64,000 bases of DNA from Auanema rhodensis (taxonomy: Eukaryota > Nematoda > Chromadorea > Rhabditida > Rhabditidae). The DNA is taken from NCBI GenBank assembly GCA_964057225.1, contig OZ059900.1:5652501-5716500 (forward strand), in the 5' to 3' direction. Shown here in pieces: positions 52,062 to 64,000 of the stretch. Every line of letters begins with the position of its first letter. Positions within the stretch are counted from its first letter, which is position 1. The position numbers were made by a program, and so were the translations under genes. The notes beneath the pieces are model-generated. The model was not told where the DNA came from. It made no database searches and saw nothing but the letters and a program-made list of their open reading frames with translations.

Positions 52062-53869
52062 TCAACAATCACTCTTCCAAACACGAATGGTCGTATAAGG
52101 TTCAAGTCCGCTGGTAACAATCGAATTTTCAGTTGGATGACAATCCATGGCTCCAATAACTTCTGAACAATAAACTATGCTCTTACAATCGTAATAATCA
52201 CAAGCCAACCAGACATTCCTGTGATAGCTTGTACCACATTTTGGCTTTCCATATCCCAAATCAAGAGTTTCTTATCTTCAGATCCACACATTATAAACTG
52301 AATGAATTCATGCAGCATGCAACAAAGCGTGCCTATTACCTGTCCTGATGTAAAAGAGAAGCAGCAGTCAAGTTTATATCCCTCGTTTTTATGTCCCTTG
52401 TAGAGTTTCAAACAATTTTCTTCTTGCCAATCCCATAATTTAATGAAACTAAATTTCATAAATAAAAAAGCAAACATCCAATAGAAAACTTTACCCGTCA
52501 AACGTAGCTGACAAGATATATTTTCCATTAGGAGAGAATCTTGCAAAAGACACAGGATATGAATTACCGTCTGCAGTCATTAGGTAAGATAGATAAAAAA
52601 TTACATAAACAACAATCCTGAGATCCGTCTGCAATTATCGACTTTACACATAAGCGAGTATTGGAATTCCAAATACGGATCAATCCATCGTAAGCAGCAG
52701 TGCAGAAGTGAGTTCCATCACTGCAAATCAAAACAGTTTCACAAGCAACAAAACTAAAACTCACAAATTGAAATAAACAGCTGATACAAAACCACAATGA
52801 GCATCTAACTGATGGAGACACAGCCCTGTGTTAACACTCCAAACACGTACAGTACCATCAATTGAGCCTGATATAACAAGCTTGCAAACAAAAGATTATG
52901 TCTAAAACAGCCAAACCTGATAAAGCTAACTTTGACTGCGGACACAAACTACAGCACAAAGCTTTCTGTTCATGTCCTTCAAAAACGCGAATACACTTGC
53001 CGGACAATTGCTCCCAGAGCTTAAAAACGAAAAATTACAAGAATTTTCAATGTTAAATACCCTGCAAGTGCAATCGTCTGATGCTGAAAACAACAACTTA
53101 TCGTCCGAGCTCCACACAAGATCATTAACTCCTAATTTATGACCAGACATCTGGATAAAAATATTGTACCACCATATATATGCTTACGAACCGTTTTCAT
53201 AACTGCGCCGTTTATATAATTCCAAATTTTAATCATGCTATCGGAGGAAGCGGACGCAATGAAACTACCACAGTATGAGAACTTAACCGCATTTACTGCT
53301 CTAGTGTGGCCATTCAAAGCAATGAATTCAACATAGTTCGGGCTTTTCTTTTTTTCGACCTAGAACGAATGAAAACTGTTTTTCGTTCTAATGATAACAC
53401 ATTTCCTAACCTCTAAGTTATCATTCCTAGAATTCGCAGTTCTTTCCATCATCTCTTCATACACTTCATTACATTCCATTTCTTCAGGTATAATGATGAA
53501 TTCCTCCATAATATCATCGTCATCCTGTAATAAACAGTTTAAATTTGCAATTTCGAGAAAGAAACCTCATCGATAAGGTGAGATTCTTCTGATTTTGTGC
53601 AAGATAGCAAATTCGCTGTATTACTTTCACTCTTACTGTTGTTCTGAGAACTAAAATCTGAATGGAAGCCAGATTCCTTGTTTTCAGCATCAGCAGCATT
53701 CAAATTCTGAACAGCTTACGACATAAGATAAAACATCTAAAGTAAAATAGTCTTACTGAGCTTTCAGAACAGTTCAGATTAATTTTCTTTGCTGCCACAG
53801 AAGAAAGATGTGGTGCATTTGAATCCTAAATCATCAAACGGTGAAAATATCTGAATAAGTTTATACCAT
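52062..53869 (-). CDS. wdr-5: WDR5-like WD40 protein, array copy 4
   Basis: Same exon structure, ATG at 53867-53869, stop at 52062. Differences from the other copies seen so far are silent or in flanking sequence and homopolymers. Confidence 0.94.
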
Positions 53870-54825
53870 TTTAAAAAACGTTTGTGATGTTAATTTGAGT
53901 GAGAAATGTAAACCTGAAAAGAAAAAAAAATAGGTTTGGAATAATGAAAATAAAATTATTTCCCATAAGCTAATTGTATAGAATAGTTTGCAAGTTATTT
54001 AAGTATTCACAACATATAAAACGTTTACCTATCCAAACAGAATAAACTAAACAGCAACATGTCATAGAAATACCAAGTATTACATAAATGAATATTAGGA
54101 TGTACAATCATATCCGATCCTACACGCTGAGAAAACCCAATGAAACCAACAATATCATTACTTCCGCCATGTTACAACAATCAGTTATCTCATAAACAAA
54201 ATAAAATTATGTTCTCCTCAAAAGAAAATTGGAAAACAAAGTATACTAACCTATAGCTATGATGACATTTAAAATATTAAGAAAATCAATAATTATTTAG
54301 AAAAAAACAATAAATATTCAAATATTCAAATTTTCGAAATGTACAGAATATTGGCACTGGACCACATATTCCTAATTAACAATGTTTAAAAAATTAATTA
54401 ATTAAACAAAGAGGAAAAAAATGTGGAAGACAGATGACAAACATCTCAATGCGGAGAAAATAACGGAAACATAACAGGATGACTGTAGCAGACAGTATAT
54501 ACCCATTTGTCTGCATATTTTACCATCTACAGTCGTAAAAGAGACAATCTTGATAAAGCTTGAAGAATCCCAGAAGGGTTTGTTCAAATACGAAATATTT
54601 TTTTTGAAATTTACAGAAAGGTTAGTTGTAAAATAAAGTACAGATAATCTTGGATGAAACCAACATTACTACAAGACAATTGATATCAGTGATACAATAA
54701 GAGTTTCTTTATTATAACAAGAACAACAAGAAAACAAATATTAGCCTGAGGCCAAAACAAAATAAAAAGTCTTGTAGACTTATGCAAACATAAAACGTGC
54801 AACAAAAAGTTTTCAACTGATTCCA

Positions 54826-56633
54826 TCAACAATCACTCTTCCAAACACGAATGGTCGTATAAGGTTCAAGTCCGCTGGTAACAATCGAATTTTCAGTTGG
54901 ATGACAATCCATGGCTCCAATAACTTCTGAACAATAAACTATGCTCTTACAATCGTAATAATCACAAGCCAACCAGACATTCCTGTGATAGCTTGTACCA
55001 CATTTTGGCTTTCCATATCCCAAATCAAGAGTTTCTTATCTTCAGATCCACACATTATAAACTGAATGAATTCATGCAGCATGCAACAAAGCGTGCCTAT
55101 TACCTGTCCTGATGTAAAAGAGAAGCAGCAGTCAAGTTTATATCCCTCGTTTTTATGTCCCTTGTAGAGTTTCAAACAATTTTCTTCTTGCCAATCCCAT
55201 AATTTAATGAAACTAAATTTCATAAATAAAAAAGCAAACATCCAATAGAAAACTTTACCCGTCAAACGTAGCTGACAAGATATATTTTCCATTAGGAGAG
55301 AATCTTGCAAAAGACACAGGATATGAATTACCGTCTGCAGTCATTAGGTAAGATAGATAAAAAATTACATAAACAACAATCCTGAGATCCGTCTGCAATT
55401 ATCGACTTTACACATAAGCGAGTATTGGAATTCCAAATACGGATCAATCCATCGTAAGCAGCAGTGCAGAAGTGAGTTCCATCACTGCAAATCAAAACAG
55501 TTTCACAAGCAACAAAACTAAAACTCACAAATTGAAATAAACAGCTGATACAAAACCACAATGAGCATCTAACTGATGGAGACACAGCCCTGTGTTAACA
55601 CTCCAAACACGTACAGTACCATCAATTGAGCCTGATATAACAAGCTTGCAAACAAAAGATTATGTCTAAAACAGCCAAACCTGATAAAGCTAACTTTGAC
55701 TGCGGACACAAACTACAGCACAAAGCTTTCTGTTCATGTCCTTCAAAAACGCGAATACACTTGCCGGACAATTGCTCCCAGAGCTTAAAAACGAAAAATT
55801 ACAAGAATTTTCAATGTTAAATACCCTGCAAGTGCAATCGTCTGATGCTGAAAACAACAACTTATCGTCCGAGCTCCACACAAGATCATTAACTCCTAAT
55901 TTATGACCAGACATCTGGATAAAAATATTGTACCACCATATATATGCTTACGAACCGTTTTCATAACTGCGCCGTTTATATAATTCCAAATTTTAATCAT
56001 GCTATCGGAGGAAGCGGACGCAATGAAACTACCACAGTATGAGAACTTAACCGCATTTACTGCTCTAGTGTGGCCATTCAAAGCAATGAATTCAACATAG
56101 TTCGGGCTTTTCTTTTTTTCGACCTAGAACGAATGAAAACTGTTTTTCGTTTTAATGATAACACATTTCCTAACCTCTAAGTTATCATTCCTAGAATTCG
56201 CAGTTCTTTCCATCATCTCTTCATACACTTCATTACATTCCATTTCTTCAGGTATAATGATGAATTCCTCCATAATATCATCGTCATCCTGTAATAAACA
56301 GTTTAAATTTGCAATTTCGAGAAAGAAACCTCATCGATAAGGTGAGATTCTTCTGATTTTGTGCAAGATAGCAAATTCGCTGTATTACTTTCACTCTTAC
56401 TGTTGTTCTGAGAACTAAAATCTGAATGGAAGCCAGATTCCTTGTTTTCAGCATCAGCAGCATTCAAATTCTGAACAGCTTACGACATAAGATAAAACAT
56501 CTAAAGTAAAATAGTCTTACTGAGCTTTCAGAACAGTTCAGATTAATTTTCTTTGCTGCCACAGAAGAAAGATGTGGTGCATTTGAATCCTAAATCATCA
56601 AACGGTGAAAATATCTGAATAAGTTTATACCAT
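54826..56633 (-). CDS. wdr-5: WDR5-like WD40 protein, array copy 5
   Basis: Same exon structure, ATG at 56631-56633, stop at 54826. It is the promoter-proximal end of the array: its upstream sequence continues as repeat to about 57278 and then becomes unique. If only one copy retains the ancestral promoter context it should be this one, as all copies read leftward. Confidence 0.94.
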
Positions 56634-57278
56634 TTTAAAAAACGTTTGTGATGTTAATTTGAGTGAGAAATGTAAACCTGAAAAGAAAAAAAATAGGTTT
56701 GGAATAATGAAAATAAAATTATTTCCCATAAGCTAATTGTATAGAATAGTTTGCAAGTTATTTAAGTATTCACAACATATAAAACGTTTACCTATCCAAA
56801 CAGAATAAACTAAACAGCAACATGTCATAGAAATACCAAGTATTACATAAATGAATATTAGGATGTACAATCATATCCGATCCTACACGCTGAGAAAACC
56901 CAATGAAACCAACAATATCATTACTTCCGCCATGTTACAACAATCAGTTATCTCATAAACAAAATAAAATTATGTTCTCCTCAAAAGAAAATTGGAAAAC
57001 AAAGTATACTAACCTATAGCTATGATGACATTTAAAATATTAAGAAAATCAATAATTATTTAGAAAAAAACAATAAATATTCAAATATTCAAATTTTCGA
57101 AATGTCCAGAATATTGGCACTGGACCACATATTCCTAATTAACAATGTTTAAAAAATTAATTAATTAAACAAAGAGGAAAAAAATGTGGAAGACAGATGA
57201 CAAACATCTCAATGCGGAGAAAATAACGGAAACATAACAGGATGACTGTAGCAGACAGTATATACCCATTTGTCTGCA

Positions 57279-57613
57279 GCAGCAGATAAAAAAAATATTG
57301 TAATGAATTTATTTTTTGAAATTTTGAAATTTTGTTTGTTTTGCATTAGGTCAGACTTTCAGTTTGGTGCATAATGTAATATCTAATTTAATTTTTTTCC
57401 ATAATTTTATATAATTTGAATAGATAAAGATAATAGAAAAATAAACATAGCCATCGTTAATTTTGCAATCGCGTATTACGTCCTTTTGTTTTTTGTCATT
57501 CTTACAGTTTTTCTTTTATTCAGATGTTGGAACAAATACATTAAAAAAATGTTTATTGGTCGACTATGTAGCGTTAAAAATGCCATTATATGATTTCTTT
57601 TTTTAATAAAAGT
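57279..57613. other. Unique spacer between array and troponin T gene
   Basis: AT-rich sequence holding the troponin T 3' UTR on the minus strand (TTTATTAAAA context near 57601). Nothing else is recognised. Confidence 0.6.
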
Positions 57614-59473
57614 TTAGGCTTGAACGGGCTCAGCTGCAGTCTCAGAGTCAGGGACAACCTGTCAAAATTAATATTAATGCATTAAGGAATTTTTAAAACT
57701 ATTACTTCGGCTACGGGCTGATCTGGTTCATCCTCAAACTCTTTTTCAGGCACAGACAGAGGGACTGGATCGACAGGTGGACGAGCAGCATCTCCTTCAG
57801 CTTTAACTTGTTCGATGTACTTTGGAGGCTCAAGATTTTTTCTAATAATGTTTCTTTTTTCTGTATATACATTGTTTTGAAACGTTTACCTGAGTTGCTC
57901 AAGTTCTTCGTTTTCTTTGCGTCCCCACTCAGCTGGTGGGCGAGCTGTTCCACGAACAAGAGTGTAAGGCTTCTTTGTTATAGGGTTTTCAAACAAGTAA
58001 CGACGATCTCCGTAAGATCTGGTAGCCAAAAATTGCTTATTTTTCAAATGATCATAGTTACCTGCGATCAGTTTGTCTGTCAAATTTAGAAGATACGGTT
58101 ATCTTTGGTGGGTGGAGTGAACGAGCAGCTTCTTCGGGATCCAATCCCTTCTTCAAAGCCTTGTTACGAGCAACTTGGCGCTGACGCTCATGAAGCTCTT
58201 TTACCTCAAATGATACTACATATCAATAGTACTCATACAAGCTTACGTCATATTCTTGGCGTTCATGTCTCTTCTCGAGATCGTATTTTTCAGCTTCAAG
58301 CTTGAGAATACGATCATAAAGATTCTTAATCCTTTCTTTAAGATCGTTTGGCAAAAGTCCAGAAATATCTGTCGATCTGCAAACGGCATTCAAGAATGCC
58401 TTCTTGGCTTCAGCAGCTTGTTCAGGAGACATTCCACCAGCAGTTTTGGTCTGAAAATAAATTTGAATATATATTTTTGTCTTCATATGTAACACCTGAG
58501 CCAAATTTCCAAACTGAGAGGCTTGGTCTCCCTTGCTGTTGATAGTGAAATTTTTTCCACCATCAGCAGTAGCAGCAGCAGCAGCAAAGGATCCAGCCAT
58601 CATTTGTTGGCGTCTAGCCTTCTCCTCGTTTTTACGTAGTTTTTCAGCATCAGCACGGTTTTTGCGATCTTCCTGAAATCTTATGAAAATAAAATTTAAT
58701 ACAAAAGAAAGAGATGGTGGCTGGTTTTTGACCATCTGATATCATTTAAAAGATTTGAATTTTCTAATGTACCTCGTCTTTACGACGTCTTTCTTCGTCT
58801 TGACGTCTGCGTTCAGCAAATTCGCGTTCTTCTTGTTCTCTTTCAGCTCTTGAATATCAAATAGCTAATTATAAAAATCATAAAACATACCTTCTCTTTT
58901 CTTGCTTAACTTTGAGTTCACGGAGTTCGTCTTCGATTTTTTGACGCTCAAGAACACGACGTTGTTCGTAATCAAGCATTTTAGCTGCTTCTTCTTCTTC
59001 GTGACGTTTCTTAGCTGCCTGCAATTTACTTTTGTTATCAATTTTTAAAATTTTTTTTTACAAGCATAGCAGCTTCAGCTTCCGTCATTTCTGCGGGAGG
59101 CTTCTCATCTTGAACTGGAGGTGGTCTGGGCTTTGGTCTATAAAGTTCAAATCATCATAACGATTCTTAATATATTGTTGTACTTCTCTTCTTCGACTGG
59201 AGCTGGTTCAGCTTCAGCAGCTTCAGAAACTTCTTCTTCTTCCTCTCTTAAAAAATGTATAAATGTTATCAAAATTGTAAAAGGAGTTCAAACTTGTCTT
59301 CTTCTTCAACTGCGTCAGCAGCCTCAGACTCTTCAACCTCTTCAATCTCTTCTTCCTCACCAGAACTGAAAAAGCAGAATATTTTGTTGTTGATAAAGAT
59401 ATAATGATTAGAAAATATGATTAAAAATGAAGCATTGGATTTAGACTTACAGTACTTCCTCTTCGTCAGACAT
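57614..59473 (-). CDS. Troponin T
   Basis: Tropomyosin-binding subunit of the troponin complex on muscle thin filaments. Twelve exons, 1272 nt, 423 aa: 59451-59473, 59294-59365, 59184-59246, 59062-59137, 58891-59018, 58773-58848, 58496-58672, 58247-58450, 58062-58204, 57890-58018, 57706-57841, 57614-57658. It starts MSDEEEVL with a very acidic N-terminal third, then a charged helix ([20 protein letters not shown]), an Ala-rich segment ([18 protein letters not shown]) and the conserved C-terminal coiled coil that binds troponin I ([32 protein letters not shown]). The nematode-type acidic tail ends [10 protein letters not shown]. elegans has several paralogues (mup-2/tnt-1 to tnt-4); which one this is cannot be told. 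A TTTTTTTTTCAG acceptor ends 5 nt before the ATG. Confidence 0.96.
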
Positions 59474-59494
59474 AATTTCTGAAAAAAAAAATTA
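59474..59494 (-). promoter_or_regulatory. Candidate trans-splice acceptor before troponin T ATG
   Basis: On the minus strand a T-rich tract ending TTTCAG is followed by AAATT and the ATG at 59473. No coding exon fits upstream, so spliced-leader addition is likely. Confidence 0.6.
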
Positions 59495-62400
59495 AAAAAG
59501 AAATTTCAAGAGAATATGAAAAACTTTCTTATTATAAGAACAGCAGGAATAAGAAAAATATTAATTAAGTTAGTATATGAAGCCCTGATTTAGAATAAAT
59601 TTTATCGATAAATTCATTAACAAACAAAACTGCGGAACAGTTCCAGTATACATATCAAAACCAAAAAAAAATATATGATGTGTATAAAATTAAAAAAAAG
59701 TTGTTCTGGAGCTAGTATCTGCGAAGCTCGAACATTTCGAGAATAAAATTCTGCTTGTGAGAGGTAAGGATGGCATATGTGTTGTAAAGTTGCCTGCCGA
59801 CACAAAAATAAAGATTTCGACCAGCAATTGGCGAGCAGACATCTGGTAAAAGTTTGAGAAGCAGAATTGAAAAAAAAGATAGAGGATAATGAAAAAGAAA
59901 AAGAACAGGAACGAGAATGGCTTGAAGGGAGAGAGTATGTTAGAGAGATAGCTTAGAATAAAAGAAATGTGAAAAATAGAAAAGTTAAAACTGAGGTATT
60001 TTAAAAGATAGCGAGAGAAGCAAGAGTTAATAGACAAAAAATTTAAAGATATAGTATTGATGTTCATGTGTGGGTGATATGTGAAATAAACAGCAGCATT
60101 AGACCAATGAAGTAAAGTTTAGAACAGTCATTGAAGTAGGATTCAGTGTGAAAGTGAGGAAAAACAAAAAAACAAAATTGAAAAGTTTTTTTTGAAGATG
60201 AACGTTTGTGAGAGGTGTGAAATCACGTAACAAGGAAGCATATTTATCACACTACTTTTACGTGTTCTCATTTAAAACAAAAATCGGATAATATTCTACA
60301 GTTTTTATCTTTAATACTAAATTGGTTAGAGAAATATAGAACTATAGTTCATTACATCATGAATACTGAGTATTCGTGTATTCCTGTAGTGTTAACATCG
60401 AGGGGAGAAATACAGAAAGGAATGTTAACAATGAGTTTCGGAAGCTACACTGCTTTTCATTTAAATGAAGAATTGAAAAAATATAATTCATCAGTTTCAT
60501 AGCTTTCTATTTGAATATAAGCAAGGAGTTTAAAAGCGTTGAACCATCTGGTGAGATTCTTTTATCGCCTATATATTAAATTAAGTAAAACAGGAGAACT
60601 AATGCAGATTTGATAAAAAACAGATCATAATGTGAAAATGTAAGAGTCACTAGATGTGTTCATAGTTGAGAATACTGCTGTATTGGAGTAGGCGGATGCA
60701 TGCATAGCTGATCGCTTCAATGTACAACAGACTGAAATTGAAAAACCGAGTGGGAGGATAGAAATAGAACTGAAAGCAAGGTTTAGACTGAGACTTGGGA
60801 AAACAGCAACAAGAAGGCAACAATGATTTTCAGAAGAATAATTATCAATGAATAATTATGTGAATGAAATAGTTATAAAAATATGATATTTGCCTAGGAG
60901 AAATTGTTCAAAAAATCATTGAAAAATAAAAAAAATGAACTGGCATAAGTTATTTTCTTGATACACTAAGGGTTTTGATTTTTTCGATGATAAAAAATTG
61001 AAAAAAAAAGTTCAGTAAGAGTAATTTTGAGATGAACAGAAAAACTATTTTGTGTTCAGTTTGAAAGAGGAGAGTGCCAGCTTCTTTGAAAAGTAAAACT
61101 TAAAGACAAGAGAAGATATTCTTAAAGCTTGGTTAGAGTTCACAAATTGAATGTTGCTAGCATGACAAACGTGGGCAAGTTTCAATAATTATTTGAAATT
61201 TGATATCAGTGTAATTCTTTATGAAAATTGGCAGCCTTATAATGCTTTCCTTCACATATACTGGTTTGACAGACTTCTAAGAAATGAAAAAATTTAAACA
61301 ACAGAAATCTAAAGAAAGACTAACAGAAGTTACTGATATTTTGTGAGCTTGATTACATGATTCAAAGCACATGAGGATACAATGTGTGTAATTGTAATGA
61401 AAGTGCCATATGTAAACGAAAAAATCTTCTATATTACACTTTCGAACCAAACTATCAGAGCAAAAAGCGAAGAACAGAAATTAAATGAGCTGTGATTACA
61501 TTCATGAGAGAAAGTCTATAAGAATCGTGTGTTCGTGTAATTGTTATTAAGATATAAGAAAGTAGTGTATTTGAGGGGCAAAGAAGTTTTGCTTACAAAT
61601 ATTTTAATTTTTTCAAGTTTGACCGGTAACACTATAACCAAAGTAATTTTGCATGAAATAAACACAACAACAAAAATTGTCAACAAACTCTTTTTACTTG
61701 TTTTTGATCATAGTACAAATAATTTTGTGTGTTCCTCACATTTCTTAAGTATAGTGATCATAAATATAATGAGATGTACTAACTAATTTAAAAGATTTGA
61801 TCAAAAATATCAAATGTTATCTTAATCAATCAAGAAGATGACTAAAACAGAAATGTTTCATATACTTTTGAATTATTTGATAAATATGGTTACAAACAAC
61901 AAAAAAAGTTATTGTCAATTTAATCAATATGTATAGTATATACATCTATAATCCTACAATGTTTTATGATTTTTTGCATTTGTTGTTATTTCTATTATCG
62001 CCTAAAGTATTGTGGAACATTATCATGATGATATAGCCGGTCTAGTCAATTGAATTATTGTTCACATAATGACAGTTGTTCAGTCATTGAATCAACGACT
62101 CAAGTTGTAATTTGAAGTTTACTATCTGCCAGTTGTTTCGGTTTTCTAGTCAATCGAGAGTTGAATAGATTCAGCAGCCGTTCAAATCACAGGCTTTGAC
62201 AAAAAAAAATGTGACCAGAGAAAACATACTTGATAAATTGCAGGTTTCCCTTTTCAAAACTTCATGAACATTGTTGGCAAGTTATGAATTTATAAAGAGA
62301 ATACTTAAAATATACATATAAAAATCTTGATGCGAACTTTTATTAAAAAATAATCTGAAAGTATCTCATGGGAAATATGAATAATACGTTTCCCTCAAAC

Positions 62401-64000
62401 ATTTTCCATAAGAATATATTTTCTTAGATGCTAGCTATAATCATTTTATTGGGAAAAACAAAAATGTACAATGTTTGAATGAGATATGTCTTTAGCAACT
62501 TAATTTGAAATAAAAGAAAAGGATCTCACTACTAATCAATTAGTTTTTTTTTTATTTTTTCACAGAAAGGAATTTGAAACATACGTACATACGTCAAGGA
62601 GTATATGTATGTATATGCATCTATATTTTTATTTTGTTTTAAATATTCATTTAGAAACAAAAATGTATTTGTTTATCCTTTTTATTAATTTATATTATTA
62701 TAACTATTTATATTATTATTATTTTGAAAAAAGGTTACGAAAGATGATTGGTATGAAGAATAGCAGCTTAGACTCATCGTATTCTTTACAACCTACCTTG
62801 ACATCCTGCATCTGTTTTCTTCGCCACAATTTTCAAGATATATTATCCAATGATTTAGAAAATCATATTTTCTTTTTAGTACACGTTGTTACCTTAATAT
62901 CTGATTAATAATGCATTTGCATAAATGCCATTTCAAAAAAGTTTCCCATGTAATTGATTAGACATATCGATTTTTATATTTCTTATCTTTTTTTTTTTCA
63001 TTTTTTTTTCATTTTTTTAATTTTCAGTTGCAAATCAAACACTCTTATTTTGCTTGAAATGCTTATATTTATGATATGATGCGAATATGATATAATTATC
63101 ATTTGATACTTAAATGCTAATTGAGCTATATTTCATGCCTAGTTTTATAACTTGCTCATTAAGCCATCTTCCCAAATATAGGATCACACGTCGTCTCATA
63201 ATCTTTTTCCTCTTGTTGCCATCAAACCACATATCTGTAATTTCAGTATGCCATAAGTGAAGAACACTTGAAAGGCTATGATCTTACTGCCGCCGATAAT
63301 TGAAATGTAAACATTTCCCGTGTCTCCTAATTGGAGCTCCTATTATTGCCCGTCTCGGCTTTCCACTGTCTTTTATCCAATTCACTATCGTTTGCTCTCT
63401 TTCACGTACAAACTTATTCGTGTGGCGTATACGCTTACGCCTATATTTCATTTAATATAGAAATAAAGAAATGTTCAGTACTTTTGTATAAAGACACCTA
63501 TTTTTCTAAAATTTGTCACCTTTAAGTTGAAACTTTTCATCAGATCGTTTTTACATATTTATCACTTGTATGTTCTTTTAAATTTCAACGCACGTGTACA
63601 TTAAACATTTGGTTTTATGAACTTCCACGCATATCATTTACAGCACATGGTTTGTCTTCTCTATTTTTGTATTCAACTAATTTCCTAACCCTATAAATTA
63701 CTTATTTATTTTTTATAAGTGTGGCTCAAAATATAAATAAAATTTTCAAATATAAAATTGAAAAAGAGTGAATATTAAATTTCTTCAGTCATTTTCCCAA
63801 CTTTTCTTAATAGAAGATAGAGTACTGCATACGTGTTGCTCCAAATTCTATGAGCTTCATATAGTAATTTTGCATATAAGTTAAACTTCGAATAGCTAGA
63901 CATGTCCAATTTGGCGCGGGTGGCCAAATAAATGACATGCAAATCACTTACTTCAAAGAATGACAACATTTATTCGCACATCATTCCTGTCTCTCGTTGG
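59495..64000. other. 4.5 kb region without recognised genes
   Basis: It lies upstream of the troponin T gene and may hold its muscle promoter. The sequence is AT-rich with poly(A)/poly(T) runs and short TA repeats. Open frames here show no splice-consistent exons and no family I recognise. Confidence 0.55.

Larger units (their letters stand above)
36804..57278 (-). repeat. Tandem array of a WDR5-like gene (2763-2764 bp unit)
   Basis: The same unit recurs head to tail: stop codons at 43772, 46535, 49299, 52062 and 54826 are 2763 or 2764 bp apart. Each unit holds a complete gene plus about 780-990 bp of flanking sequence. Copies differ by scattered single bases and homopolymer lengths. The left end is a sixth, disrupted copy, whose two parts flank the palindrome at 37546-42600. 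Homology ends on the right at about 57278, where TGTCTGCA runs into GCAGCAG and unique sequence. A collapsed or over-expanded assembly cannot be excluded. Confidence 0.93.

Noticed and set aside
36804-57278. CRISPR-like or satellite array
   Set aside because: The unit is 2.76 kb and contains a complete intron-bearing gene; it is a gene duplication array, and the genome is eukaryotic.
59690-60067. A 125-aa minus-strand open frame upstream of troponin T
   Set aside because: It is Phe/Ser/Leu-rich low-complexity translation of purine-rich DNA, with no recognisable domain.
61541-61786. An 81-aa plus-strand open frame
   Set aside because: No signal peptide, family motif or splice sites that extend it; expected by chance in AT-rich DNA of this length.

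Overview
This is AT-rich nuclear DNA from a nematode. Three FMRFamide-like neuropeptide precursors carry motifs typical of nematode flp-2, flp-3 and flp-28. Introns are mostly 40-60 nt with GT..AG ends, several genes have a TTTTCAG acceptor a few bases before the ATG as expected for spliced-leader trans-splicing, and there is a C. elegans-like 5S rRNA gene. The species cannot be assigned from this window. I rebuilt gene models by hand from splice sites, reading frame and known family sequences; exon lengths sum to whole codons in every intact gene.

Layout. 1-5392: no gene, but a 2.6 kb near-perfect inverted repeat (2061-4692) whose arms carry tRNA-like modules. 5393-27093, minus strand: one 43-exon gene for a fused glutamate synthase (GOGAT, about 2138 aa; GltB-like half, acidic linker, GltD-like half). 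Its eleventh exon is separated from the tenth by a 7.97 kb intron that holds three complete plus-strand neuropeptide genes: flp-2, flp-3 and flp-28. 27094-32306: gene-free, with one GC-rich structured patch near 31.2 kb. 32307-36097, plus strand: a coiled-coil gene resembling CCDC6, with one exon that looks broken by a single-base shift.

36804-57278: a tandem array of a WDR5-like WD40 gene (minus strand, period 2763-2764 bp). Five copies are intact (13 exons, 423 aa each). The leftmost copy is split: its middle has been replaced by a 5.05 kb perfect-axis palindrome (37546-42600). Each palindrome arm carries one 5S rRNA gene and two spliced-leader-RNA-like modules, and the core is a second member of the foldback family seen at 2-4.7 kb. 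57614-59473, minus strand: troponin T (12 exons, 423 aa). 59474-64000: no gene recognised.

The genes do not form one pathway. GOGAT is amino-nitrogen metabolism; the FLPs are secreted signalling peptides; WDR5 is the WD40 core of COMPASS-type H3K4 methyltransferase complexes; troponin T is a thin-filament muscle protein. The most notable features are the neuropeptide cluster nested in the GOGAT intron, the WDR5 amplification broken by a 5S/SL-like palindrome, and the foldback elements with tRNA-like modules. Array and palindrome could in part be assembly products and need read-level checks.
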